This document shows, one piece after another, positions 1 to 6,957 of a DNA stretch of 11,121 nt (the first letter of the stretch is position 1; each line of letters begins with the position of its first letter). The DNA is taken from NCBI GenBank assembly GCA_038236995.1, contig JBBRZE010000118.1:1-11121 (forward strand), in the 5' to 3' direction. Source of the DNA: JAAFHB01 sp038236995 (GTDB taxonomy: Bacteria; Bacteroidota; Bacteroidia; Bacteroidales; Prolixibacteraceae). Made by a program: the position numbers and the translations under genes. The notes beneath the pieces are model-generated. The model made no database searches and had not been told where the DNA came from. It saw nothing but the letters and a program-made list of their open reading frames with translations.

Positions 1-26
1 ATAATAAGTCGGGTAAATTGGTTCAT

Positions 27-42
27 TAGATAGCTATAACGC
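27..42. promoter_or_regulatory. Near-palindromic 16-bp element, copy 1
   Basis: The sequence ttagatagctataacg lies 17 bp before the helicase start. It recurs with one mismatch at 1977-1992, upstream of the MFS transporter. The core atagctat is self-complementary. A shared promoter or operator element is an inference; a chance match in AT-rich DNA is possible. Confidence 0.22.
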
Positions 43-58
43 CCGCCACAAAACACAG

Positions 59-1849
59 ATGATGCAATTTAATGAAATGGGTCTCGACCCCAGAATCCTA
101 AAGGGGATTCAAGAAATGGGCTTCGAACAACCTTCGCCAATCCAGGAACAGTTTATCCCCTTATTCCTGAAATCACCCACCGACATTGTAGGACTTGCCC
201 AAACCGGAACCGGGAAAACCGCGGCTTTTGGTCTGCCGATGCTCCAAGTTATTGATCCCAAAAAGAGAGTTCCTCAGGCACTTATTATTAGCCCGACTCG
301 TGAACTCTGTGTTCAGATTGCCAGAGAAATTTCGGATTATGCGAAATATCTGCCCGATATCTCAATTGTCCCTATTTATGGAGGTGCAGACATCGGAGCG
401 CAGTTAACAGCTTTACGCAAAGGTGTGCATATTATTGCCGCTACTCCAGGTCGTTTACACGACATGATCCGAAAAAACAAAGTCGATCTTTCGCAGGTAA
501 CAATTCTTGTGCTCGACGAAGCAGACGAAATGCTGAACATGGGATTTCAGGAAGATGTTGATGCAATTCTTGAAAAAACACCTTCGACAAAAAACACCCT
601 TCTTTTTTCGGCCACAATGCCAAAAGAGATCGCAGCAATTGCTAAAAATTACATGACCAACCCGATCGAAATTGCGGTCGGGAAAAAAGGTAGTGGTGCC
701 GAAAATGTTGAGCACATTTACCATATGGTTCATGCAAAAGACAGATATTCAGCACTTAAACGTGTCATGGACTTTGTCCCGGATATTTACGGAATTGTTT
801 TTTGCCGTACCCGTGCAGAAACGAATGAAATTGCATCGCAACTAATTCAGGATGGTTACAGTGCAGAAGCGCTTCACGGCGATTTAAGTCAGGCGCAACG
901 CGATTACGTAATGGATAAATTCCGCACAAAAGGGGTTCAGATGCTTATCGCAACCGACGTGGCAGCACGCGGAATCGATGTAAACGACCTCACGCACATT
1001 ATCAATTATAATCTGCCTGACGATATCGAGAATTACACCCACCGAAGCGGCCGTACTGGTCGTGCCGGAAAATCGGGAATCTCGATCTCTATCATTCACA
1101 TGAAAGAGCAGGGAAGAATCCGAATGATTGAAAAAGGAATCGGGAAGAAATTTCTTCGGATGCCCGTTCCAACAGGTAAGGTGATTTGCGAGAAACAGCT
1201 CATGTTCCTGATTGACAAGCTTGAGACAGTTAACATCAATGAAGAGGAAATTGCACCTTTCCTACCGGCTGTCAATGCCAAATTGGAATCACTTTCAAAA
1301 GAAGATCTGATCAAACATTTTGTATCGTTGGAGTTTAACCGTTTTATTGAATATTACGGCAATACCCCCGATCTAAATGCACCTGATACGCATGAAAGAG
1401 GAGGTAGAGACAGTCGTGACGGACGTGATAGCCGCGATGGACGCGAAAGTCGTGACGGACGTAGAGGGTCTTCTGAAGGATTAACCCAATTCCGCCTGAA
1501 CGTTGGTTTATCACAAGGATTAATTCCTAAAGATATTATCACTTTTGTGATTGACGCGACAGGTAGCAGGAATGTCGAAATCGGAAAGATTGAACTTTTC
1601 AAAACTCATGCGTTGGTTGAAATCGATTCACAGGCTGCAAATGCCTTCTTAAAGAATAGCCGGGGTATGAACTTTAGGGGATCGTTCTTTGATGCCGAAG
1701 TTAACAACTCTGGTCGTGAAGGTGGCGATCGTGGTGGTGACAGAAGTGGCGACAGAGGAGGAGACATTCGTGGCAGATTTGACCGCGGCTTCCGGAAACC
1801 AGAAGGTGGTGGTGAGTTTAAACGCCGCGACAGAAAGAAAAGGTTTTAA
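59..1849 (+). CDS. DEAD-box ATP-dependent RNA helicase (DeaD/CsdA-DbpA type)
   Basis: This is an ATP-dependent RNA helicase expected to remodel structured RNA in the cytoplasm, in ribosome assembly or cold-shock RNA handling. All the family motifs are visible in order: Q motif (GFEQPSPIQ, ~21-29), motif I AQTGTGKT (47-54), Ia PTREL (79-83), Ib TPGR (129-132), II DEAD (153-156), III SAT (184-186), IV IVFCRT (246-251), V ATDVAARGID (298-307) and VI HRSGRTGRAG (328-337). A low-complexity arginine/aspartate linker (~447-470) follows. Residues ~476-548 match a DbpA-type RNA-binding domain, and an RGG/GGD-rich basic tail ends in KKRF. At 596 aa it is in the usual range for bacterial DeaD-like proteins. 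Two ATGs lie in tandem at 59 and 62, with no clear Shine-Dalgarno, as is common in Bacteroidota. A terminator follows, so it is probably monocistronic. Assignment to DeaD rather than DbpA or RhlE is uncertain. Confidence 0.97.
   Translation: MMQFNEMGLDPRILKGIQEMGFEQPSPIQEQFIPLFLKSPTDIVGLAQTGTGKTAAFGLPMLQVIDPKKRVPQALIISPTRELCVQIAREISDYAKYLPDISIVPIYGGADIGAQLTALRKGVHIIAATPGRLHDMIRKNKVDLSQVTILVLDEADEMLNMGFQEDVDAILEKTPSTKNTLLFSATMPKEIAAIAKNYMTNPIEIAVGKKGSGAENVEHIYHMVHAKDRYSALKRVMDFVPDIYGIVFCRTRAETNEIASQLIQDGYSAEALHGDLSQAQRDYVMDKFRTKGVQMLIATDVAARGIDVNDLTHIINYNLPDDIENYTHRSGRTGRAGKSGISISIIHMKEQGRIRMIEKGIGKKFLRMPVPTGKVICEKQLMFLIDKLETVNINEEEIAPFLPAVNAKLESLSKEDLIKHFVSLEFNRFIEYYGNTPDLNAPDTHERGGRDSRDGRDSRDGRESRDGRRGSSEGLTQFRLNVGLSQGLIPKDIITFVIDATGSRNVEIGKIELFKTHALVEIDSQAANAFLKNSRGMNFRGSFFDAEVNNSGREGGDRGGDRSGDRGGDIRGRFDRGFRKPEGGGEFKRRDRKKRF
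1403..1468 (+). repeat. 18-bp in-frame tandem repeat encoding Gly-Arg-Asp-Ser-Arg-Asp
   Basis: Three complete 18-bp units (1403-1420, 1421-1438, 1439-1456) and a partial fourth (1457-1468) encode GRDSRD, GRDSRD, GRESRD and GRRG. They form the charged linker between the helicase core and the RNA-binding domain. The units differ mainly at synonymous or conservative positions, so the array is old or under selection. Copy number could vary by slippage between strains. Confidence 0.85.
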
Positions 1850-1870
1850 CAGACTTAAGATAAATACCAA

Positions 1871-1900
1871 GCCGGAAAGCAATATGCCTTCCGGCTTTTT
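1871..1900 (+). terminator. Rho-independent terminator of the helicase gene
   Basis: The arms gccggaaagc and gccttccggc form a 10-bp stem with one A-C mismatch and a 5-nt loop (aatat). A run of six T follows directly. It lies 21 bp after the helicase stop and separates that gene from the transporter. Confidence 0.9.
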
Positions 1901-1976
1901 TGCTGCAAAGATATTTTAATTATATTATTGAAAACTGGTTTAGTTAAGAGCGAAATCTTTGCAATGACTTCTTTGT

Positions 1977-1992
1977 TATATAGCTATAACGA
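1977..1992. promoter_or_regulatory. Palindromic 16-bp element, copy 2
   Basis: The sequence ttatatagctataacg lies 35 bp before the MFS transporter start and matches 27-42 at 15 of 16 positions. Here the core tatagctata is a perfect 10-bp palindrome. A degenerate Bacteroidota-type promoter may lie just upstream (TTG at ~1928 and aatcTTTG at ~1954-1961, one mismatch to TAnnTTTG). Function is inferred only. Confidence 0.22.
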
Positions 1993-2027
1993 TATCACTT
2001 ATTTTTCATCGTTCACAAAGGATTACA

Positions 2028-3206
2028 ATGGCTTATTCGGCAATAGATACAAACGAGAACTATCCAACGAAACAACGAATCAGAATTGCTGTTTCGTTGT
2101 TCTATTTTAGTATGGGACTCTGCTTTGCCTCCTGGGCAAGCCGGATTCCCGACATTAAAACTGCGCTAAAACTCAGTGATGCGGCATTTGGCACCATTTT
2201 ATTTGCACTGCCAGTTGGTCAGTTTTTGATGATGCCTTTCTCAGGAAAACTTGTTACTCATTTCGGAAGCCAAAAAGTAATTTTGTTCGCAGTTCCTGCT
2301 TATGCACTTAGTCTCACAAATCTTGGGCTTGCAACACATGGGTGGCACCTTGGAATAGGACTCTTTTTATTCGGAATATTTGGAAACATGTGTAACATCG
2401 CGATTAATACGCAAGGAATTGCTGCTGAGAAACTATACGAGCGTCCTATTATGTCAGCATTCCATGGTGGATGGAGCGTTGCCGGGTTTACAGGTGCGCT
2501 CGTTGGATTAACCATGATTAATCTGAAATTCCCTCCTTATTTTCATTTCTGGATTGTCATAGGAATAGTTTCCATAATTATTTCATTGAATTACAGTATG
2601 TTGATACAAGGGAGAACGGGATCTGCTATGGCCTCGTCGAAGAAACGATTCTTCTCAAAACCCGACAGTACTTTATTACAACTGGGTGTGATCGGGTTCT
2701 GTAGCATGGCCAGCGAAGGTGCGATGTTCGACTGGAGTGGTGTCTACTTTAAAGATGTGGTAAAAGCACCTTCATCTCTGGTAATTCTGGGTTATACTTC
2801 ATTCATGATCATGATGGCTTCGGGAAGATTTGTTGCCGACAAACTGGCAGCCAGATTTGGCAGAAAACTTCTTCTGCAGGTAAGTGGCATACTAATTTCA
2901 TCGGGCCTATTTCTCTCGGTTTTCTTCCCCTACCTTATCACTTCTACGATTGCATTTATGATGGTTGGGTTAGGCGTTTCAAGTATCGTTCCATCTGTGT
3001 ACAGCGCCGCCGGGAAACACCCCACAATCGCGCCAGGTATTGCGTTGGCCACTGTTTCGAGTGTTAGCTTTCTTGGTTTTTTAATGGGGCCACCGCTAAT
3101 TGGTTATATTTCCGCAGCTGCCGGATTACGTTACTCATTTGCCGTGATCGGCGTCTTCGGTATCTGCATTACGCTTCTTGTTTCGAAGATCAAGGCGATG
3201 CATTAA
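2028..3206 (+). CDS. MFS transporter, YbjJ-like family
   Basis: This is an inner-membrane secondary transporter of the major facilitator superfamily, 392 aa and very hydrophobic, with about 12 predicted membrane segments. The N-terminal part has the pattern of YbjJ-like members: SRIPDIKTALKLSDAAFG (~39-56), then a loop GKLVTHFGSQK resembling MFS motif A. The second half repeats a related loop (ADKLAARFGRK), as expected for the two-fold duplicated fold. A conserved SAFHGGWSVAGF segment lies near the middle. The start at 2028 is supported by AAAGGA five bases upstream. No transporter partner gene is adjacent and the substrate cannot be read from sequence; sugar or drug export is possible. It seems to be a single-gene unit, with no clear terminator after it. 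Confidence 0.9.
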   Translation: MAYSAIDTNENYPTKQRIRIAVSLFYFSMGLCFASWASRIPDIKTALKLSDAAFGTILFALPVGQFLMMPFSGKLVTHFGSQKVILFAVPAYALSLTNLGLATHGWHLGIGLFLFGIFGNMCNIAINTQGIAAEKLYERPIMSAFHGGWSVAGFTGALVGLTMINLKFPPYFHFWIVIGIVSIIISLNYSMLIQGRTGSAMASSKKRFFSKPDSTLLQLGVIGFCSMASEGAMFDWSGVYFKDVVKAPSSLVILGYTSFMIMMASGRFVADKLAARFGRKLLLQVSGILISSGLFLSVFFPYLITSTIAFMMVGLGVSSIVPSVYSAAGKHPTIAPGIALATVSSVSFLGFLMGPPLIGYISAAAGLRYSFAVIGVFGICITLLVSKIKAMH

Positions 3207-3303
3207 AAGGTCAAGATTTCTGTACGTTTCCAGCTATATGTGGGATGGTTTTCGGAAATACTAAAGTCAACCTTCCGGAATCACCTTCGGTCTATATCCG
3301 GAT

Positions 3304-3562
3304 TCAATAAACTTTGCAGTTATACTCAATATTGGTAAAGGTGAAGGTTACATAGATCAAATTGCTTACCGGATAAGCGTAAATAGCGTCTGCATAACCT
3401 GAAATTGCAGTTCCATTCGATATTTTGTAATCTTTTAAGGGAGTCGACCAGGGTAACCATCTCATTGTGTGATCCTCATCAATAGTATATCGGTCTTCTG
3501 AATTCTGAACCTATTCAAACACCATATCTATAGATTACTTCGTTAATGTAGCGCGAATAGTT
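3304..3562 (-). pseudogene. Decayed remnant of a DUF6544-like protein (C-terminal part)
   Basis: The 445-bp gap between the transporter and the DUF5675 gene has no intact gene. Its complementary strand from about 3510 down to the TGA at 3304-3306 reads as protein-like sequence containing SEDRYTIDEDHT, MRWLPWSTPLKDYK, a GYADAIYAYP segment and a final FTNIEYNCKVY. From memory this resembles the C-terminus of DUF6544-type proteins (a WSTP..DY motif, then a YP...F..IEYN end). The reading frame carries TAG at 3511-3513 and TAA at 3534-3536. A fragment in another frame (~3562-3530) reads NYSRYINEVIY, similar to an earlier part of such proteins, which suggests a frameshift and internal loss. The remnant is far shorter than a full protein and has no plausible start. 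That it is dead coding sequence is fairly secure; the family name is less so. Confidence 0.6.
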
Positions 3563-3651
3563 CAAAGCTGTTCCTCTCCCCCTTCCCTTATAAAGGGATT
3601 AAATACATGATTAATTTTTTTTGAAAATTCACTGGTATAAAAAGCAATGGC

Positions 3652-4077
3652 CTATTTGTAAACATATTCAATACTCTGCCCACCTGCTTTTATCTGGTCG
3701 ATTAACTTTTCATAAAATTTTAAATAAGTCGCTCTTGAATTGAGAACGGCATCCTTCTGATTAACAATGCCAATTTTATCTCCTATGATCAGACAACCCT
3801 CAGTGTCGCTAATTATATTTCCCCAGTGAATCAGTATAAACTCGAAGCCTGGCACATTTTGGACCCAGATCATATCGTGATTATATGCTTTCGAAAAATG
3901 CGGTGAGAAGCGCGTACCCAAAGGATATACACCCAAAGGGATACAGGTTTCTCCCTTTATTTTGGTAGTGCGGCTGGCATCTTCAATGCTGAAACAAAAA
4001 TATTCACCATTAATGAACACCCTGCCAATTTCACAATCGGGATGGTGAAGAAAACGTTCCACTTTAATTAGCGCCAT
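3652..4077 (-). CDS. DUF5675 family protein, L,D-transpeptidase-like signature
   Basis: A 141-aa protein matching the DUF5675 pattern: FSIEDASR (29-36), KGETCIPLGVYPL (41-53), SPHFSKAY (58-65), VPGFEFILIHWGN (75-87) and DTEGCLIIG (91-99). The H84...G86-N87 and D91-T92-E93-G94-C95 arrangement resembles the catalytic His and Ser-x-Gly-Cys region of YkuD-type L,D-transpeptidases, so a cysteine-based wall or peptide enzyme is a reasonable inference. DUF5675 has no established activity that I know of. There is no signal peptide, so export would need another route. In phages this family often occurs near lysis or tail genes, but no phage genes are visible here. It is the last gene of the leftward block, 60 bp after the 200-aa membrane protein gene. 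No convincing terminator follows. Confidence 0.85.
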   Translation of the reverse strand: MALIKVERFLHHPDCEIGRVFINGEYFCFSIEDASRTTKIKGETCIPLGVYPLGTRFSPHFSKAYNHDMIWVQNVPGFEFILIHWGNIISDTEGCLIIGDKIGIVNQKDAVLNSRATYLKFYEKLIDQIKAGGQSIEYVYK

Positions 4078-4137
4078 GTGAATTATTTTTAATTTTATAA
4101 ATTATTACTAAAATTCAGTTAGTCATTTCGTTATTCG

Positions 4138-4740
4138 TCAGCCTTGCGATTCTTCTACTTTCCTGTTTCGGAAAAGCCGGATAAGTTTACTGATCCAGCT
4201 AATGATTGCAAGTATGGGTTTCAGCAGATTAAATCCAAAGTACTTACCTAAAAGAGGTGTGATAACCGACAACAGAAATAAGGGCAAAAGGCTCAATATT
4301 TCCGATACGCCCCAATTTCCTGAGAATAGCGCGACAATATTATCGAATTTCCAATATGTATATAATATTGAAAAACTAATGCCTAGCACCCAAACAAGGC
4401 TTTCAGGAAGTAGCGATAAACCCTTAAATTTCTGGCTGAAAGATTCAATGACAACTCTCCGCTCCTGTTCCAACGTTTTATCGGAACGTATCAGTTCCAT
4501 AATACCAATACCATCCTCTGCAATAATATTCTTAGGGACAATAAATATAAGGATATCACCGGTTATATTCCCGCGGATATCAAGGAATACATTTTCGCTT
4601 TCAGCCGTACTTTGAATTCCTCCGGAATGAATGAGTTCCCTATAAGCCCGGAATGCCTGTAAATATTTATTTTTCAAGCTGTTTTTATCCTTTAGGATTA
4701 AGTAATCCGATGATGTGTGTACCCAATTTAACGACGACAT
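4138..4740 (-). CDS. Unrecognised membrane protein with 2-3 C-terminal hydrophobic segments
   Basis: I do not recognise a family. The first ~110 residues are soluble, mixed alpha/beta (VFLDIRGNITGDILIFIVPK, 51-70) and then highly charged (ELIRSDKTLEQERR). Hydrophobic segments lie at ~111-130, ~148-166 and ~172-189, and the protein ends with a basic tail (RNRK). This predicts an inner-membrane anchor with a cytoplasmic N-terminal domain. The ATG at 4740 would overlap the upstream gene by 56 bp, which is unusual. An alternative TTG start at 4677 lies 7 bp after the upstream stop and has aaaggat about 9 bases before it, giving a 179-aa product. I list the longer version but think the shorter one is at least as likely. 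The tight spacing argues for co-transcription and translational coupling with the 270-aa gene. Confidence 0.75.
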   Translation of the reverse strand: MSSLNWVHTSSDYLILKDKNSLKNKYLQAFRAYRELIHSGGIQSTAESENVFLDIRGNITGDILIFIVPKNIIAEDGIGIMELIRSDKTLEQERRVVIESFSQKFKGLSLLPESLVWVLGISFSILYTYWKFDNIVALFSGNWGVSEILSLLPLFLLSVITPLLGKYFGFNLLKPILAIISWISKLIRLFRNRKVEESQG

Positions 4741-5497
4741 TGATGAGTGTTTTCCAAAAATCTACCGAAATCCCAATAGCATCATGATGGATCACATTTA
4801 TAAAAGCAACAGGCTGATCGGCAAATGCTTTGGAAATCCTTGTCGTAACATCTCCATCCATACCTATGACGGTCTGAAGCACGACTTTTTCGGTTCCGAT
4901 ATCGTTAGCCTTTTTAATAACCAACAATTGCCTGAGATCCAAGTTAAGCTCGAAAGGATCTGCTTCCCGGCTGGTCATAACCCTGAATTTTTCGATGGTT
5001 TCCTTGTCATCAAAATTAAAGTTAACTCTTTTAACAGGATCGTCTTTAACCGGATCAACTCCATCCATAATCAGGATGCGCCGGACGTCATTCGATATAG
5101 TTTCAATCCGTTTTAACATCATGGTATCCGCATCAATTTGATCTTCAGGAAGGATACCTTGTTCTTTACTGGCTTTTAACAATAAACCAGCATCTTTGGC
5201 CCGATCACTCAATTCTTTGAAAGATTCATACCCTGATCCATCTTTTACCCTTATACCCCTGAAAAGATTTTCATCATTCACCTGATTGGAAGCTCCAAAA
5301 TAATGCCTGTACTTATCACCCATGGTGACAAGTTTCAGATCGTATTTCCCTGCCAGGTTATGCAATAGCAGTCTGGGACTTGATGGGGCCTTGGATGCAC
5401 TCATTTCGTCCTTAATGATTGTGTTGATCTCAAGGTGAGTAAGATCATAAAGTGTTGAACTTATCTGTTCCTCTAATTTCTGTTTATTGAAAAACAT
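4685..5497 (-). CDS. Unrecognised 270-aa protein sharing two motifs with its upstream neighbour
   Basis: No known family is recognised. The N-terminus contains LYDLTHLEINTII (~16-28), matching LSNLTRIEVNTLV in the 136-aa neighbour. Near the C-terminus GMDGDVTTRISKAF (~212-225) matches LLTGDITTAMTEKF in the same neighbour. Between these motifs lies a large insert of ~180 residues, mostly charged, with a helical region at ~90-145. The last ~25 residues (FWKTLINVVVKLGTHIIGLL) are hydrophobic to amphipathic and may bind membrane or a partner. There is no signal peptide, so it is presumably cytoplasmic or membrane-peripheral. It starts 12 bp after the 136-aa gene and overlaps or abuts the membrane protein gene, consistent with one operon and a shared complex. 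Confidence 0.8.
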   Translation of the reverse strand: MFFNKQKLEEQISSTLYDLTHLEINTIIKDEMSASKAPSSPRLLLHNLAGKYDLKLVTMGDKYRHYFGASNQVNDENLFRGIRVKDGSGYESFKELSDRAKDAGLLLKASKEQGILPEDQIDADTMMLKRIETISNDVRRILIMDGVDPVKDDPVKRVNFNFDDKETIEKFRVMTSREADPFELNLDLRQLLVIKKANDIGTEKVVLQTVIGMDGDVTTRISKAFADQPVAFINVIHHDAIGISVDFWKTLINVVVKLGTHIIGLLNPKG

Positions 5498-5509
5498 CGC
5501 TAAAACTTT

Positions 5510-5920
5510 TTAAGAGTTTATTTCTCCTGATGTTTTTTTCTTAGAGAAATCAACAAGCGTTTCCACAATTTTCGTCAGTATCTCAATATTTTTCTTTACA
5601 ATATCATGTCCCTGGCTTTCACGCATCGTATGATAATCCCGCAACTCTTTATATTCGACAACGAATTTTTCAGTCATGGCGGTAGTTATATCACCAGTTA
5701 ACAGGTTTATCTGAGAACACATCCGTTCATTTGTGCTTTCGGGATCAATTGTTGTATTCATACCGCCATTGGCAGGCTTGCCTCCATCAGGAGTAATATT
5801 GTCTGATGTAGTATTAAATTTATAATTTCCGACCAACGTATTGACTTCAATACGAGTAAGGTTCGAAAGGTTTGCAATGGCATTATCCAGAAATGATGGT
5901 TTATCGTTCATGTTTCTCAT
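5510..5920 (-). CDS. Unrecognised 136-aa protein, motif-sharing partner of the 270-aa protein
   Basis: A small soluble protein of unknown family. It has an N-terminal helix ending in LTRIEVNTLV (21-30), a polar Gly/Asn/Thr-rich linker (~32-65), a second motif LLTGDITTAMTEKF (~73-86), and a long C-terminal helical region (~87-127) with a heptad-like hydrophobic pattern ending in a lysine-rich tail. Both motifs recur in the next gene in the same order, so the pair probably arose by duplication and may form a hetero-oligomer. The start is either ATG 5920 or the in-frame ATG at 5911; neither has a Shine-Dalgarno. As the first gene after a 162-bp gap it probably heads a four-gene operon ending at 3652. 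Confidence 0.8.
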   Translation of the reverse strand: MRNMNDKPSFLDNAIANLSNLTRIEVNTLVGNYKFNTTSDNITPDGGKPANGGMNTTIDPESTNERMCSQINLLTGDITTAMTEKFVVEYKELRDYHTMRESQGHDIVKKNIEILTKIVETLVDFSKKKTSGEINS

Positions 5921-5950
5921 TTTTAAATAGTTAGAAATATTTATGCAAAT

Positions 5951-5977
5951 TAATGATCTGTTTAAAGTAATGATCAG
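5951..5977. promoter_or_regulatory. Paired 10-bp direct repeats upstream of the 136-aa gene
   Basis: taatgatctg (5951-5960) and taatgatcag (5968-5977) are direct repeats differing at one base and spaced 17 bp start to start, 31-57 bp before the start of the putative four-gene operon. On the transcribed strand the sequence just downstream is ttaatttgca, which resembles a degenerate TAnnTTTG promoter element. A repressor or activator site is plausible but unproven. Confidence 0.25.
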
Positions 5978-6082
5978 ATTCCAGTTGTGGCCTGATATAC
6001 CATTATCAACGTAAAATTAGACGTTTCAATTAAGAGAAATCGACATTCAAAAAATTACTAAATTTTCAATAGGCAATCTCTA

Positions 6083-6946
6083 TTAAATTGTTACAGTTAA
6101 ACCCATTCCAAACTGATCACCTTGATTAAAATTAGGTGCACCTGAACCCTTTTGGTATATAAAGTCAAAAAACTTGTCTTTGTTTTGAGTTAAATAAAAT
6201 CGAAATTTTCCCTGAATTGTAAAATAAACTTGTCCATTAAGAAAATCATACCATCCATTGGCGTTACCAACTAAACCAACCCCAGTGCCGCTTAATTCAA
6301 ATAAATCTTTAGTGTCAACACCAAAACTTCCTTTTGCTCTGAAAATGGCATTATTCGCCTTCTCGCTACTTTTATCCATCTCACCTCCAACTGCGGTAAT
6401 ACCTGTTGTATCAACTGAAAACTTATAACCTCCCTGAATGAAAATTCCAAATTTTGTGTGCTTTAACAACTTTGATGTTCGTTTGTTTCCCTGAGTTTGA
6501 TACCAGGGAACCCAGCCGAATTCAATTATCCCATTAATTACATTGAATTTATTATTCGTTTCTATCCCAGCAGACAAAGGATAAGTTTGAAATCCCCTGG
6601 AAGTATCAGGCGTTTTAATTCCTGCAATGGCTGTATCATGGAATGTCATATAAATACCAGTTATTTTGACATTTATTGATGAAAACGCATCAGCAGTTCC
6701 GGTTTGCACATTGAACTGGGGAGTTAATTGAAACAATGAATTGCTTTGGGCAAATAGGACATCCTGGTTTTTAAATAGGCTATCAAGTGATTTTAAATAA
6801 TTGACGCCAATACTTATCGCATTTTGCTTTAATACTGTTTTTATTGTTCCTAAGTCAATTTGAATTGCTTTCTCCTGCGCATCAATTGCCTGACTAAAAA
6901 ATATTATTCCCAATGAAAAAAATAATTTAGCCAATAGGTTTTTCAT
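6083..6946 (-). CDS. Secreted beta-barrel-like outer-membrane protein, unknown function
   Basis: The 287-aa product begins with a clear signal peptide: positive MKNLLAK, hydrophobic LFFSLGIIFFSQA, and likely cleavage after A23 (IDA|QEK). The mature part is rich in alternating polar/hydrophobic strands separated by short turns, such as FGIFIQGGYKFSV, AIFRAKGSFGV, VYFTIQGKFRFYL and a terminal FGMGLTVTI. This is typical of small outer-membrane beta-barrels in Bacteroidota. An N-terminal region of ~50 residues (DLGTIKTVLKQNAISIGVNY) looks helical and may form a periplasmic segment. No OmpA peptidoglycan-binding motif or SusD/TonB feature is seen. It lies 11 bp after the 84-aa gene, so these two are probably co-transcribed. 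Whether they belong with the next four genes is unclear because of the 162-bp gap. Confidence 0.75.
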   Translation of the reverse strand: MKNLLAKLFFSLGIIFFSQAIDAQEKAIQIDLGTIKTVLKQNAISIGVNYLKSLDSLFKNQDVLFAQSNSLFQLTPQFNVQTGTADAFSSINVKITGIYMTFHDTAIAGIKTPDTSRGFQTYPLSAGIETNNKFNVINGIIEFGWVPWYQTQGNKRTSKLLKHTKFGIFIQGGYKFSVDTTGITAVGGEMDKSSEKANNAIFRAKGSFGVDTKDLFELSGTGVGLVGNANGWYDFLNGQVYFTIQGKFRFYLTQNKDKFFDFIYQKGSGAPNFNQGDQFGMGLTVTI

Positions 6947-6957
6947 CTATATTAATT

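Noticed and set aside
3574..3600. Hairpin cccttataaaggg after the pyrimidine-rich stretch ctcccccttc, considered as a terminator for the leftward block.
   Set aside because: The stem is only five pairs and no T-tract follows on the transcribed strand, so it does not qualify as a terminator.
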